In this document: piece by piece, positions 56,601-64,000 of the stretch
How positions within the stretch are numbered: position 1 is the first letter of the stretch
Layout of the letters: each line of letters opens with the position of its first letter
Assembly (NCBI GenBank): GCA_949383255.1
Contig: CASJPF010000012.1
Location: 1-64,000 of the forward strand
Length of the DNA: 64,000 nucleotides
Source of the DNA: Lachnospiraceae bacterium
Lineage (GTDB): Bacteria; Bacillota; Clostridia; Lachnospirales; Lachnospiraceae
Reading direction: 5' to 3'
Notes under the pieces: generated by a model
The model's input: the letters and a program-made list of their open reading frames with translations, nothing else
Told to the model about the DNA's origin: nothing
The model's database searches: none
Position numbers and translations under genes: made by a program

Positions 56601-57812
56601 ATGGCATTTATGAACTTTTGGAACAACAGTTCTCTATATGGTTCCAACAATAGTTCGACCAACCTGTACAGTCTGTTCTCTGAACGAAACGCGATAAAGA
56701 ACGGTACATATAAAAAACTACTCAAATCCTACTATAGTTCTTTAGAGGAAAATTCAGGTTCAACAACGTCTACAAACAAAAGACGCGGCTCGAATAACAT
56801 TATTGATACGTTACTTCGAGAGAAAATGTATCCCACTGTTTCTAAAGAGACAGAAAAAGCAAATTCCGATCTGACTTCTGGAATTAGTAGCTTAAAGTCC
56901 TCTGTCTCAACACTGCAAAGTGAAAAGACTTATGAGGACACAGAAAATGGTTCAACTGCGGCGGAGAAAGTAGTTTCCGCAATGAAATCTTATGTGAACA
57001 ACTATAACAGTGTTGTGACTGCATCAAAAAGTTCTACACTTACAAACAAGACAGCATATGTGGCAAACATGATGAGCACCACTTCAAAATTTGAGAAAGA
57101 ACTTGGCGAAATCGGCGTTATGCTTAAAAATGATGGAACGCTTCAGCTTGATGAAACCAAGTTAAAGGGCGCCGATCTCTCAAAAGTGCAGAAATTATTC
57201 TCGACAGACAACATTCAGAGCTATGGTTCTACAATTGCTTCCCGCATTAAATTTGCAGGTGGCAGCACTAGCACTACAACAGGCACAACAAATAATACTA
57301 CAAACACAGATACAAAGAAACCAACCAGCACTAGCGCGGCTGCGCTCAAGAAAGACGGCGAAGCCCTCGCTTCCAACGAATTATTTGCGAAGGTAAAGGA
57401 TGCAGACGGCAATGAGACAGACGAATATGACGTGAAAAAAATCCTTTCTACAGCAAAAAGCTTTGTGAGCAACTATAACGCTATGTTTGATAAAGCTGAA
57501 TCCAGCTCCAATTCGGGGGTGCTCTCAAATCTGTCCTACATTAGAGAAAGAACAGCAAACAACACCAAAGCACTAAAAGAATTTGGATTTAGCGTAGACA
57601 AAAAAGGTAGATTATCACTTGATGAGGATACCTTTAAAAAGGCGGATATGTCTAAAGTACATGACTTTTTCAAGAACTATGGTTCTTATGTTGCCAGCAA
57701 TGCATCACGTGTTGATTATTATATGAACACCAATGCAAATACAGCCAGCGGATATACTTCCAAAGCATCTTACAATATACCGCCCGTTTCAGATTATAAC
57801 TCATTTATCTAA
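56601..57812 (+). CDS. FliD-like protein with two tandem hook-cap C-terminal domains
   Basis: Two related blocks, about 75-215 and 240-390, each contain a YVNNYNSVV / FVSNYNAMF helix, a long Ser/Thr-rich helix, (F/L)G.(M/V)..(N/K)DG.L.LDE motif and a final helix (KLKGADLSKVQKLF / TFKKADMSKVHDFF). This is the pattern of the FliD (hook-associated protein 2) C-terminus. A Thr/Asn-rich linker separates them. The N-terminal cap domain of real FliD is absent. The ATG at 56601 has AAGGAG eight bases upstream. Confidence 0.75.
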   Translation: MAFMNFWNNSSLYGSNNSSTNLYSLFSERNAIKNGTYKKLLKSYYSSLEENSGSTTSTNKRRGSNNIIDTLLREKMYPTVSKETEKANSDLTSGISSLKSSVSTLQSEKTYEDTENGSTAAEKVVSAMKSYVNNYNSVVTASKSSTLTNKTAYVANMMSTTSKFEKELGEIGVMLKNDGTLQLDETKLKGADLSKVQKLFSTDNIQSYGSTIASRIKFAGGSTSTTTGTTNNTTNTDTKKPTSTSAAALKKDGEALASNELFAKVKDADGNETDEYDVKKILSTAKSFVSNYNAMFDKAESSSNSGVLSNLSYIRERTANNTKALKEFGFSVDKKGRLSLDEDTFKKADMSKVHDFFKNYGSYVASNASRVDYYMNTNANTASGYTSKASYNIPPVSDYNSFI

Positions 57813-57819
57813 AATCAAT

Positions 57820-57861
57820 GCCCCTTATGCTGGACTTTCAAAGAGAAACTGCATAAGGGGC
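57820..57861 (+). terminator. Intrinsic terminator after the FliD-like gene
   Basis: Eleven-base arms GCCCCTTATGC and GCATAAGGGGC (57820-57830, 57851-57861) start eight bases past the stop and are followed by TTCTCT. Confidence 0.8.
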
Positions 57862-58030
57862 TTCTCTAACTTATAATGACAATATTCTTTGAGAATTGGC
57901 ATATAAATTTATCAGAAAGGAGCTTCCTATATGAAAAGATATGTTCTATCAGCATAAATCTTCCCTACTCGATGCACTAATTATCCATCATTATCTAAAG
58001 AACTAAAAAGTATCCAATCGATTCTTTATC

Positions 58031-58903
58031 TTATAAAATACTTACTGCATCTTGCGGCAACTGTCTCACCTGTTCTAAAAATTTCCGCGCCGCTTTTCCC
58101 TCCATAGCATTGTATGTATATCCTAACTTCTTTGCCACATACTCCGCGGTACTCTCAAACAAATCGCACATATGCAAAATTGCTGTCCAGGCTTCCTCAA
58201 TACGACCGCCAAAATATGTGTTCAGATAGCCTTGATACTCACTCTCGTCAAGCCATCGATACAAATACTTTGCCGATTTTCCAACGCTCACCTGAAAATC
58301 TGTCTGAATGCCAATCTTCCATGAAAGCATCTCTTCCAACTGTTTGCGGACAACAAAGTTGGTCATATCCTGCACATAAGGCATCTCCTTACGCCAAAGC
58401 CCTTTGGCTAAATTGTTGCTACACCACCAAAATTCATTGGTGCACGCCTGAAACTGTATCTTTGTGGGCTTTTTTATATAATAGTCCGCGTCTGTCGCCT
58501 CTGGTATTGCTGGCAGTATATTTTGTTTATCTAGTAAAATTCGACAAAGTTTATCATCATGGATATGTTCTTTGGCATACTGGACTGTCTGAACCGTAAG
58601 ATCAATACGAACACCATCATCAAACTGCATCAGCCAACCATAATGGTTTTCCTTGTCATTTGGATAATCTGGACTTTCGTCTGGAAACTGCATATAAAGA
58701 ATCGTTCCAAATTTGTGCGGCCAATCTTCATCTCTGATAAAAGAACCTGTCTCTGGCACCACATAAACAATATCATAGTCTTGAAAAATATCCTTTGGGA
58801 CATTCTTGTTTGTCCTTGAACCATTCATATAGACTGCTAGAATCCTATCATCTTCCTCTGCAATCTTCAATAATAATTGATACATTTGTGTTTCGTTGCG
58901 CAT
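58031..58903 (-). CDS. Aminoglycoside 6-adenylyltransferase family protein
   Basis: A 290-residue member of the streptomycin adenylyltransferase family, near the usual length. The nucleotidyltransferase site is complete: MNGSRTNKN at G28-S29 and FQDYDIVYVV with the metal-binding D42 and D44; RIDLTVQ gives the third acid. Enzymes of this family transfer AMP to streptomycin; many chromosomal relatives have no proven resistance role. It appears to be a single-gene unit beside repeat copy 3. Confidence 0.9.
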   Translation of the reverse strand: MRNETQMYQLLLKIAEEDDRILAVYMNGSRTNKNVPKDIFQDYDIVYVVPETGSFIRDEDWPHKFGTILYMQFPDESPDYPNDKENHYGWLMQFDDGVRIDLTVQTVQYAKEHIHDDKLCRILLDKQNILPAIPEATDADYYIKKPTKIQFQACTNEFWWCSNNLAKGLWRKEMPYVQDMTNFVVRKQLEEMLSWKIGIQTDFQVSVGKSAKYLYRWLDESEYQGYLNTYFGGRIEEAWTAILHMCDLFESTAEYVAKKLGYTYNAMEGKAARKFLEQVRQLPQDAVSIL

Positions 58904-58963
58904 AATAAGCTTCCTCTCATTTTCATGAAATTTCTTTTCATATATCTCCGTAAAAATACTTAC

Positions 58964-59127
58964 TTAGGAACTGTAGAAAAATAACTGACGCATCTTGACT
59001 TGGCTATTTCTCCGATTATGCATGCCAAAAAGCCTCGCCGCAGCCCGCTACGCCTACGTTTTTTGACATACCTCCTCGAAGAAATATCCTACGCAATCTG
59101 CATCACTTATTTTCCTACAATTCCTTA
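58964..59127 (+). repeat. 164-bp palindromic repeat element, copy 3
   Basis: Identical to copy 1 except one base in the centre. Its right end overlaps the last codons of the minus-strand gene ending at 59115, where it supplies the stop. Confidence 0.88.
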
Positions 59128-60650
59128 TCTGCAGTTTGCGCAAGACAGTTATTCAATATCTGCTCCATCCTTTCGCGGATATCTTCCCGCACTTCGTCTT
59201 GCAATCCATCTTCAAGCGATTTCGCCAGCGTTGGTGAAATTTCCTGTATTGTCTTTCCAGAAGCATTCATCCACGCTTCCAACACAGACAACGCTACATT
59301 CCTGTTGCTTACCACCGGCGATTTCAGCGCTGGCTGAATCAAGTTTTCCCCAACATGAATTCTGTCGCACAAAACTTGTAAAATCATTGTCAATGCTTGA
59401 TATGTTTCAAATCCTTCTCCAAAGCCAGCCTCATCTGCTGCACCAGTTGCAATCTTCTCCACATGCAACTTGTCATACGCTAAATCAATTATCTCTTGCA
59501 CTTTATAATCATCTTTAATCAAAAGTGACGCAATCCATGCATTTTTTACAAAATCCTCCTCAACAGCCCGATATGCATACTCTTGATAGTCCATTCCAAG
59601 TCGTCTAGCAATCTCAAATGCCTCTCCCTTTTCCAGCGCACTCTGTATTGTTTCCTTTATTTGTTTTGATTGTAAAAATAAAGTTAACACCTCCTTTAAC
59701 GCCGCTGCCGATTCACCATCTTTATCTTGTATATAATCTCTTAAATCTATCAGAGAAACATAATCCTGCGCCTCCAAATCCGTTCGGATTTTTGTCGCAG
59801 CAAAAAAGGCTTGTATTATCTCCTCCGCATTCTCAAGCGCAGAAACACCAACCACTGGTCCTTCGTCTAACATTGCATCCAAAATATCTGCAAGACCGCG
59901 ATAGTCTTCCAAATCTAATGCCTTGTTTTGAATCCGCTCCAAATAATGCACTTTTTCAAAACAATCCAACCCCGAATACGCAGGCACGACATTATTGTGA
60001 ACCCCATTGCGCACAAGCCATTCCTCAATCACATCAGAGTCCGCCTCAATCATGCGCACAAGATGAACACGCCCCCAGCCCTCGACCTTTTGCAAAATAT
60101 CAAACAATTCCTTGTTAGGATTCTCCCAGCTACGCATCAAAAATGCTGCGTACAGCGTAAACTCATCAGAAAGCGCCAGCAATCTAACAGCCTCCTTTAT
60201 TTGTTCTTGTCCTTCTAAGTCAATAAGTTCTAGCAGTGACATGCCAAACTTTACTGCTTCCTCCTTTGTTCCTTTCAACATTAAGTCAATTGCAAAATTA
60301 ATTACATTTTCAACTGGAAGTCTGTCTTGATTTTCTTGAACATACTGCTGAAACAAGTCAATAAATCCCAAAATATGATGCTCTGACGCAAATTCATAAA
60401 CCAAATGAATGGCCTCATCTGTTCTGCCTGCCGCCGCTGCATTAATTGCATTTACTAACAGTGGATAACCCTCTGACGCTTCCGACTGTGCAGCCACATG
60501 GTAAACATGGTAAAAAATAATTCCGTCCATTGCGCCAGGTGCAAACTTAATCTGGTTGTCTGGCGCCTCATCTGGCAGTCTAAAATCCTCTGGAAGCCGC
60601 CCTTCTTTTGTCACTGCATTTTGAATCTGTTCAAAAATAGAATATTCCAT
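59115..60650 (-). CDS. Helical-repeat protein, function unknown; 3' end lies in a repeat element
   Basis: A 511-residue soluble, acidic, almost wholly alpha-helical protein that looks like HEAT-type repeats (AAFLMRSWENPNKELFDILQ, GRVHLVRMIEADSDVIEEWL). No enzyme motif is seen. Its final codons, ending KEL and TAG, lie inside repeat copy 3, so the element probably trimmed or replaced the natural C-terminus. The start is at an ATG preceded by AAGGGGGAAC. Confidence 0.75.
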   Translation of the reverse strand: MEYSIFEQIQNAVTKEGRLPEDFRLPDEAPDNQIKFAPGAMDGIIFYHVYHVAAQSEASEGYPLLVNAINAAAAGRTDEAIHLVYEFASEHHILGFIDLFQQYVQENQDRLPVENVINFAIDLMLKGTKEEAVKFGMSLLELIDLEGQEQIKEAVRLLALSDEFTLYAAFLMRSWENPNKELFDILQKVEGWGRVHLVRMIEADSDVIEEWLVRNGVHNNVVPAYSGLDCFEKVHYLERIQNKALDLEDYRGLADILDAMLDEGPVVGVSALENAEEIIQAFFAATKIRTDLEAQDYVSLIDLRDYIQDKDGESAAALKEVLTLFLQSKQIKETIQSALEKGEAFEIARRLGMDYQEYAYRAVEEDFVKNAWIASLLIKDDYKVQEIIDLAYDKLHVEKIATGAADEAGFGEGFETYQALTMILQVLCDRIHVGENLIQPALKSPVVSNRNVALSVLEAWMNASGKTIQEISPTLAKSLEDGLQDEVREDIRERMEQILNNCLAQTADKEL

Positions 60651-60722
60651 AAATGTTCCCCCTTTTTAATTCTTTATTGCTAAATTAATCGTACTCTATT
60701 TAACCAATCTTGTAAACCATGA

Positions 60723-60749
60723 ACCCTTTTCTTTTTTTGTCATATTTTA
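60723..60749 (+). promoter_or_regulatory. Putative sigma-K promoter of dpaAB
   Basis: AC at 60723-60724, a 16-base spacer, then CATATTTTA (60741-60749) matches the sigma-K pattern AC-N16/17-CATANNNTA. It lies 33 bases before the dpaA start. Dipicolinate synthase is a known mother-cell, sigma-K-dependent operon. Confidence 0.65.
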
Positions 60750-60782
60750 ATCATAAGTCGATAAAAAATAAGGAGGTGCGAT

Positions 60783-61670
60783 ATGCCTCCAAGAACAATG
60801 GCAAAATATGACATTGCAATTATAGGCGGCGACAGACGGACTGCGTGCATGGCACCCATTTTGGTTGAAAAAGGTTATCGTGTGCTGTGTTTTCGTACCG
60901 TTGAGACCGTCTGTAGCCAATCCATAAAATCCAAAATTTATTACACAGACTCCCTGCGTGAAGCCCTCGATTCTGCACCTGTCATTATCGGTGGCATTCC
61001 TTTCACCAAGTCGGACACCCTCTACTGTGAGTCAAACGTTTCTAACGCGACCGTCAGTCTTGCAGAAATTCAGCGCAGTATTCACAAACACCAGAAAATT
61101 TTTGCAGGCGTTATACCAGAGAGCTTTCGCCGCACCTGCGAAGAACGGGAAATTACTTGCTATGACTTTATGCTCGACGAACCCATGACACTCTACAATG
61201 CCATCTCCACCGCGGAGGGCGCAATTTTGGAAGCGTTGTTGCACAAAGACACAAATCTCCATATGTGCAATGCGCTAGTGCTTGGTTACGGCAGATGTGG
61301 CAAAATTATTGCGGACCGCTTAAATGGACTCCACGCTTGTGTTACTGTCTGCTCCAATGACACCAATGAACTTGCCCTTGCATGTGCACTTGGTTTTGAG
61401 ACCATACATCTGCCCAACCTCTGGAAAAATATTTGTTGTTACGAGTATATTTTTAATACAATTCCAGCGCGCATTTTAAATCGCAAATGTCTGGAAAAAG
61501 TATCACCAAACACCCTTATCCTAGACATTGCCTCCAACCGAACTGGAGCCGATTATGAAGCAGCGGAAAAATTAAACGTCAACATTCACTTCTGTCCAGG
61601 GCTCCCTGGAAAATACGCCGGAAAAAGCTGCGCAAAATATTTGACAGACTATGTAATTAACAGAATTTAG
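60783..61670 (+). CDS. dpaA: Dipicolinate synthase subunit A
   Basis: DpaA with DpaB converts dihydrodipicolinate to dipicolinic acid in the mother cell for spore core dehydration. The protein opens with a Rossmann loop (YDIAIIGGDRRTACM) and has a second NAD(P)-binding loop ALVLGYGRCGKIIAD near residue 165. PESFRRTCEEREI and FCPGLPGKYAGKSCAKYL are family blocks. Length 295 is usual. AAGGAGGTGCG precedes the ATG. dpaB follows after 10 bases. Confidence 0.92.
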   Translation: MPPRTMAKYDIAIIGGDRRTACMAPILVEKGYRVLCFRTVETVCSQSIKSKIYYTDSLREALDSAPVIIGGIPFTKSDTLYCESNVSNATVSLAEIQRSIHKHQKIFAGVIPESFRRTCEEREITCYDFMLDEPMTLYNAISTAEGAILEALLHKDTNLHMCNALVLGYGRCGKIIADRLNGLHACVTVCSNDTNELALACALGFETIHLPNLWKNICCYEYIFNTIPARILNRKCLEKVSPNTLILDIASNRTGADYEAAEKLNVNIHFCPGLPGKYAGKSCAKYLTDYVINRI

Positions 61671-61680
61671 GAGGCTCGAT

Positions 61681-62268
61681 ATGGATATCAAAGGAAAAAA
61701 AATAGGAATTGCTTTGACGGGCTCTTTTTGCACTTTCGACAAAATGTTTCAAGAATTACAAAAGCTTAAAGATGCTGGCGCCGATATCTGCCCAATTATG
61801 TCCGATGCTTCGCAGACCATTGAGAGCCGCTTTGGAAAGCCAGATATATATATCACAAAAATAAAAGAAATCACTGGAAAAGATCCTATTGTGTCTATTC
61901 CTGGCGCAGAACCTATTGGTCCCAAAGCTTACCTTGACGCGCTGGCAATTTTGCCCTGTACGGGAAATACTGCCGCAAAACTCGCAAACGGTATTACAGA
62001 CACGCCAGTGTTGATGGCGGCAAAAGCACATATGCGCAACAATAAACCTCTTGTCATCTCCATCTCAACCAATGATGGACTTGGTATGAACCTGAAAAAC
62101 ATTGGGCTTCTGTGCAACAGCAAGAATATTTACTTTGTTCCGTTTGGGCAGGATAACTATCAAACAAAACCAAACTCCCTAGTCGCACATGTCGAACTGC
62201 TGATACCGACTTTGGAAATGGCACTAGAACACAAACAATACCAGCCAATTCTCAAGGATTATATTTAG
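61681..62268 (+). CDS. dpaB: Dipicolinate synthase subunit B
   Basis: A 195-residue flavoprotein-like subunit: GKKIGIALTGSFCTFDKMF at the start, GAEPIGPKAYLDALAILPCTGNTAAKLANG (residues 79-108, given in parts), and FVPFGQDNYQTKPNSLVA near the end. It acts with DpaA in spore maturation. AGGAGG lies seven bases before the ATG. It shares the transcript of dpaA. Confidence 0.93.
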   Translation: MDIKGKKIGIALTGSFCTFDKMFQELQKLKDAGADICPIMSDASQTIESRFGKPDIYITKIKEITGKDPIVSIPGAEPIGPKAYLDALAILPCTGNTAAKLANGITDTPVLMAAKAHMRNNKPLVISISTNDGLGMNLKNIGLLCNSKNIYFVPFGQDNYQTKPNSLVAHVELLIPTLEMALEHKQYQPILKDYI

Positions 62269-62312
62269 CTTTTCATTGTTATATAAAGAAAATCCTAATT
62301 TAAGTTATCGTA

Positions 62313-62377
62313 ACAGTTCAGCCATGCTCATTCATAAGTTATCAGTTTGCACAATCAATTCTGCATGGCTGAACTGT
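62313..62377 (+). terminator. 15-bp inverted repeat downstream of dpaB
   Basis: ACAGTTCAGCCATGC (62313-62327) and GCATGGCTGAACTGT (62363-62377) are perfect complements with a 35-base loop. It lies between dpaB and asnB and may end the dpa transcript. The loop is long and no U-run follows. Confidence 0.5.
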
Positions 62378-62418
62378 CACAAATAATCATTATTATATTA
62401 TGGAAAAGGAAATAAATA

Positions 62419-64000
62419 ATGTGTGGAATCGCAGGCTTTAGCAGCTTTCATGTAAACTATAAAGAGGAGTCTGCAAGATGGTTTTCTATCTTGCAGAAAA
62501 TGAATACCTGCCAAAATCACCGTGGCCCAGACGAAAATGGCGTGTATCTGTCAAGAAACTGCGGACTCTCCCATACACGCTTATCCATCTTGGACCTTGC
62601 ATGTGGGCAACAGCCTATGACTAGACAGCTTGGAAACCATCGAGCCATCATCGCCTACAACGGTGAAATCTACAACATGCCCAGTCTCCGCCACGCGCTG
62701 GAACAGGAGGGCATTGTTTTCCAAACAACCTGTGATACAGAAGTGATTTTAATGGGTTATCTCCTTCATGGCACTTCCTACGTGACACAGCTCAATGGCA
62801 TTTTTGCCTTTGCAATCTACGACGAAACCATTCAAAAATTGTATCTTTTCCGCGATAGACTTGGAGTAAAACCTTTATTCTATACTTTTTTTCGCAACAC
62901 CCTCATCTTTTCCTCAGAGTTAAAGGGAATCCTGTGCTACCCTGATTTTAAAGCGCAGGCAGACCGCGACGGACTCTGTGAAATATTCGGTCTTGGCCCT
63001 GCAAAGACCTATGGAAAGGGTGTTTTTAAAAACATAGATGAGCTGCTGCCGGGACATTATCTTGAATATTATGGCTCTGACTTTTCTCAGCATTTATCTG
63101 TTAAATGTTATTGGAAATTAACGAGTCATCCACACGAAGATGGCTGGCAACACACAGTCGAGAAAACCCGCTATCTGATCACAGATGCCATCAAAATGCA
63201 AATGCTCTCTGATGTGCCTGTCTGTACCTTTTTGTCGGGCGGTGTGGACAGTAGCCTTGTCACAGCGGTATGCAGCAACGAGCTTCGACAGCAGGGGAAG
63301 AGGCTCGATACATACTCCTTTGACTTTAAAGACAACGACAAAAATTTCAAGGCAAACACATTTCAGCCCTCTCAAGACAAACCGTGGGTAGATATGATGA
63401 TTGCCCACTGTCAAACAAATCATCAATACTTAGAATGCACAAATACAGATTTGTATCAATATTTGTTCGATGCTGTGGACGCCAGAGATTTGCCATGTAT
63501 GGCGGACGTCGAAGCTTCCATGCTCTATTTTTGCAAAAGAGTTGCCGCAAGCCACAAAGTAACACTCACTGGAGAATGTGCGGACGAAATTTTTGGCGGT
63601 TATCCCTGGTTCCATAAAAAAGAATGCTTTGAAGCAGACTGTTTCCCGTGGTCTATGGACTTCACACCGCGCACTATGCTTTTAAAAGACAATGTTTTGT
63701 CTGTGCTTCCATTGAAGGAATACGCACACACGGCCTACGCAAAAACAATATCTGAAGTTCCTGTATTGGAAGGGGAAAATAAAGAAGAAAAACGCAGAAG
63801 AGAAATTTCTTATCTAAATATCAAATGGTTTATGCAAACCCTGCTAGATCGTATGGATCGGACCAGTATGCACGCTGGACTTGAGGCGCGTGTCCCGTTC
63901 GCCGATCATCGCATTGTAGAATATCTCTGGAATGTGCCTTGGTCCATGAAATGCAAAGATGGTGTGGTTAAAGGACTACTGCGCGCTGCCGCTGACGGAC
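62419..64000 (+). CDS. asnB: Asparagine synthetase (glutamine-hydrolysing), cut by window end
   Basis: Starts MCGIAGFSSF, where Cys2 is the glutaminase nucleophile, followed by NHRGPDENG and IAYNGEIYN. The synthetase domain has the ATP loop FLSGGVDSSL near residue 272 and GECADEIFGGY. It makes asparagine from aspartate, ATP and glutamine. AAAAGGA lies 10 bases before the ATG at 62419. The frame is still open at base 64000 after 527 codons; a full protein would be about 600 residues. Confidence 0.93.
   Translation, partial: MCGIAGFSSFHVNYKEESARWFSILQKMNTCQNHRGPDENGVYLSRNCGLSHTRLSILDLACGQQPMTRQLGNHRAIIAYNGEIYNMPSLRHALEQEGIVFQTTCDTEVILMGYLLHGTSYVTQLNGIFAFAIYDETIQKLYLFRDRLGVKPLFYTFFRNTLIFSSELKGILCYPDFKAQADRDGLCEIFGLGPAKTYGKGVFKNIDELLPGHYLEYYGSDFSQHLSVKCYWKLTSHPHEDGWQHTVEKTRYLITDAIKMQMLSDVPVCTFLSGGVDSSLVTAVCSNELRQQGKRLDTYSFDFKDNDKNFKANTFQPSQDKPWVDMMIAHCQTNHQYLECTNTDLYQYLFDAVDARDLPCMADVEASMLYFCKRVAASHKVTLTGECADEIFGGYPWFHKKECFEADCFPWSMDFTPRTMLLKDNVLSVLPLKEYAHTAYAKTISEVPVLEGENKEEKRRREISYLNIKWFMQTLLDRMDRTSMHAGLEARVPFADHRIVEYLWNVPWSMKCKDGVVKGLLRAAADG

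Noticed and set aside
1-64000. tRNA, rRNA, CRISPR array, complete IS or prophage
   Set aside because: None was recognised by eye; a covariance or HMM scan would be needed to exclude a missed tRNA.

Overview
The window looks like chromosome of an anaerobic, spore-forming, motile Firmicute of the Lachnospiraceae type (Clostridia). This is inferred from gene content: a fused 2-oxoacid:ferredoxin oxidoreductase next to a superoxide reductase (anaerobe), dipicolinate synthase dpaAB (spores), FliG/MotA-like and FliD-like proteins (motility), many strong AGGAGG ribosome binding sites, moderate-to-low GC, and a large plant-polysaccharide utilisation locus. No rRNA, tRNA, CRISPR array or complete insertion sequence was seen.

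Layout. 1-4.6 kb (+, very AT-rich): two large membrane proteins of surface-glycan type, a GT-C-like protein and a sulfatase/phosphoglycerol-transferase-like protein. 4.8-8.9 kb (-): a tight four-gene operon of a TIR protein, a helical 557-residue protein, an SPFH-like protein and a membrane/SH3 protein. The TIR C-terminus and the N-terminal part of its neighbour share an 18-residue amyloid-signalling-like motif, so this is the best candidate here for an undescribed immune system. 9.3-15 kb: secreted CAP protein, a nuclease remnant, a Zn-alcohol dehydrogenase and a MATE transporter. 15.3-20.3 kb (-): superoxide reductase, the oxidoreductase (two fused subunits) and a split chromate transporter. 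20.4-24 kb: small regulator, APC permease with two Usp domains, NUDIX hydrolase. 24-31 kb (-): DUF1963 protein, domain-swapped GH3 beta-glucosidase, MATE transporter, cytoplasmic GH13, with a divergent AraC regulator.

31.9-51.1 kb (-) is a polysaccharide utilisation locus: GH26 mannanase-like lipoprotein, YesL, a 1008-residue membrane-anchored binding protein, two complete pairs of CUT1 permeases, an NHL-repeat protein, YIP1, DUF5696, a repeat-domain lipoprotein, a second binding protein, a broken LacI regulator and a GH5 lipoprotein. No transport ATPase is encoded, so a shared ATPase elsewhere must energise both importers. The enzymes suggest a beta-mannan or mixed beta-glucan substrate: extracellular cleavage by GH26/GH5, import by the two ABC systems, and hydrolysis inside by GH3.

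51.6-58.9 kb is an accessory mosaic: a Uma2 fragment, an orphan HNH toxin domain, a soluble MotA/FliG hybrid, a SUKH-LRR protein, a duplicated FliD-like protein and an aminoglycoside adenylyltransferase. 59.1-64 kb: a helical-repeat protein, dpaAB behind a good sigma-K promoter match, and asparagine synthetase running off the end. Three nearly identical 164-bp palindromic repeats (11.6, 52.7 and 59.0 kb), a 161-bp relative (33.8 kb) and lone termini mark the accessory segments.
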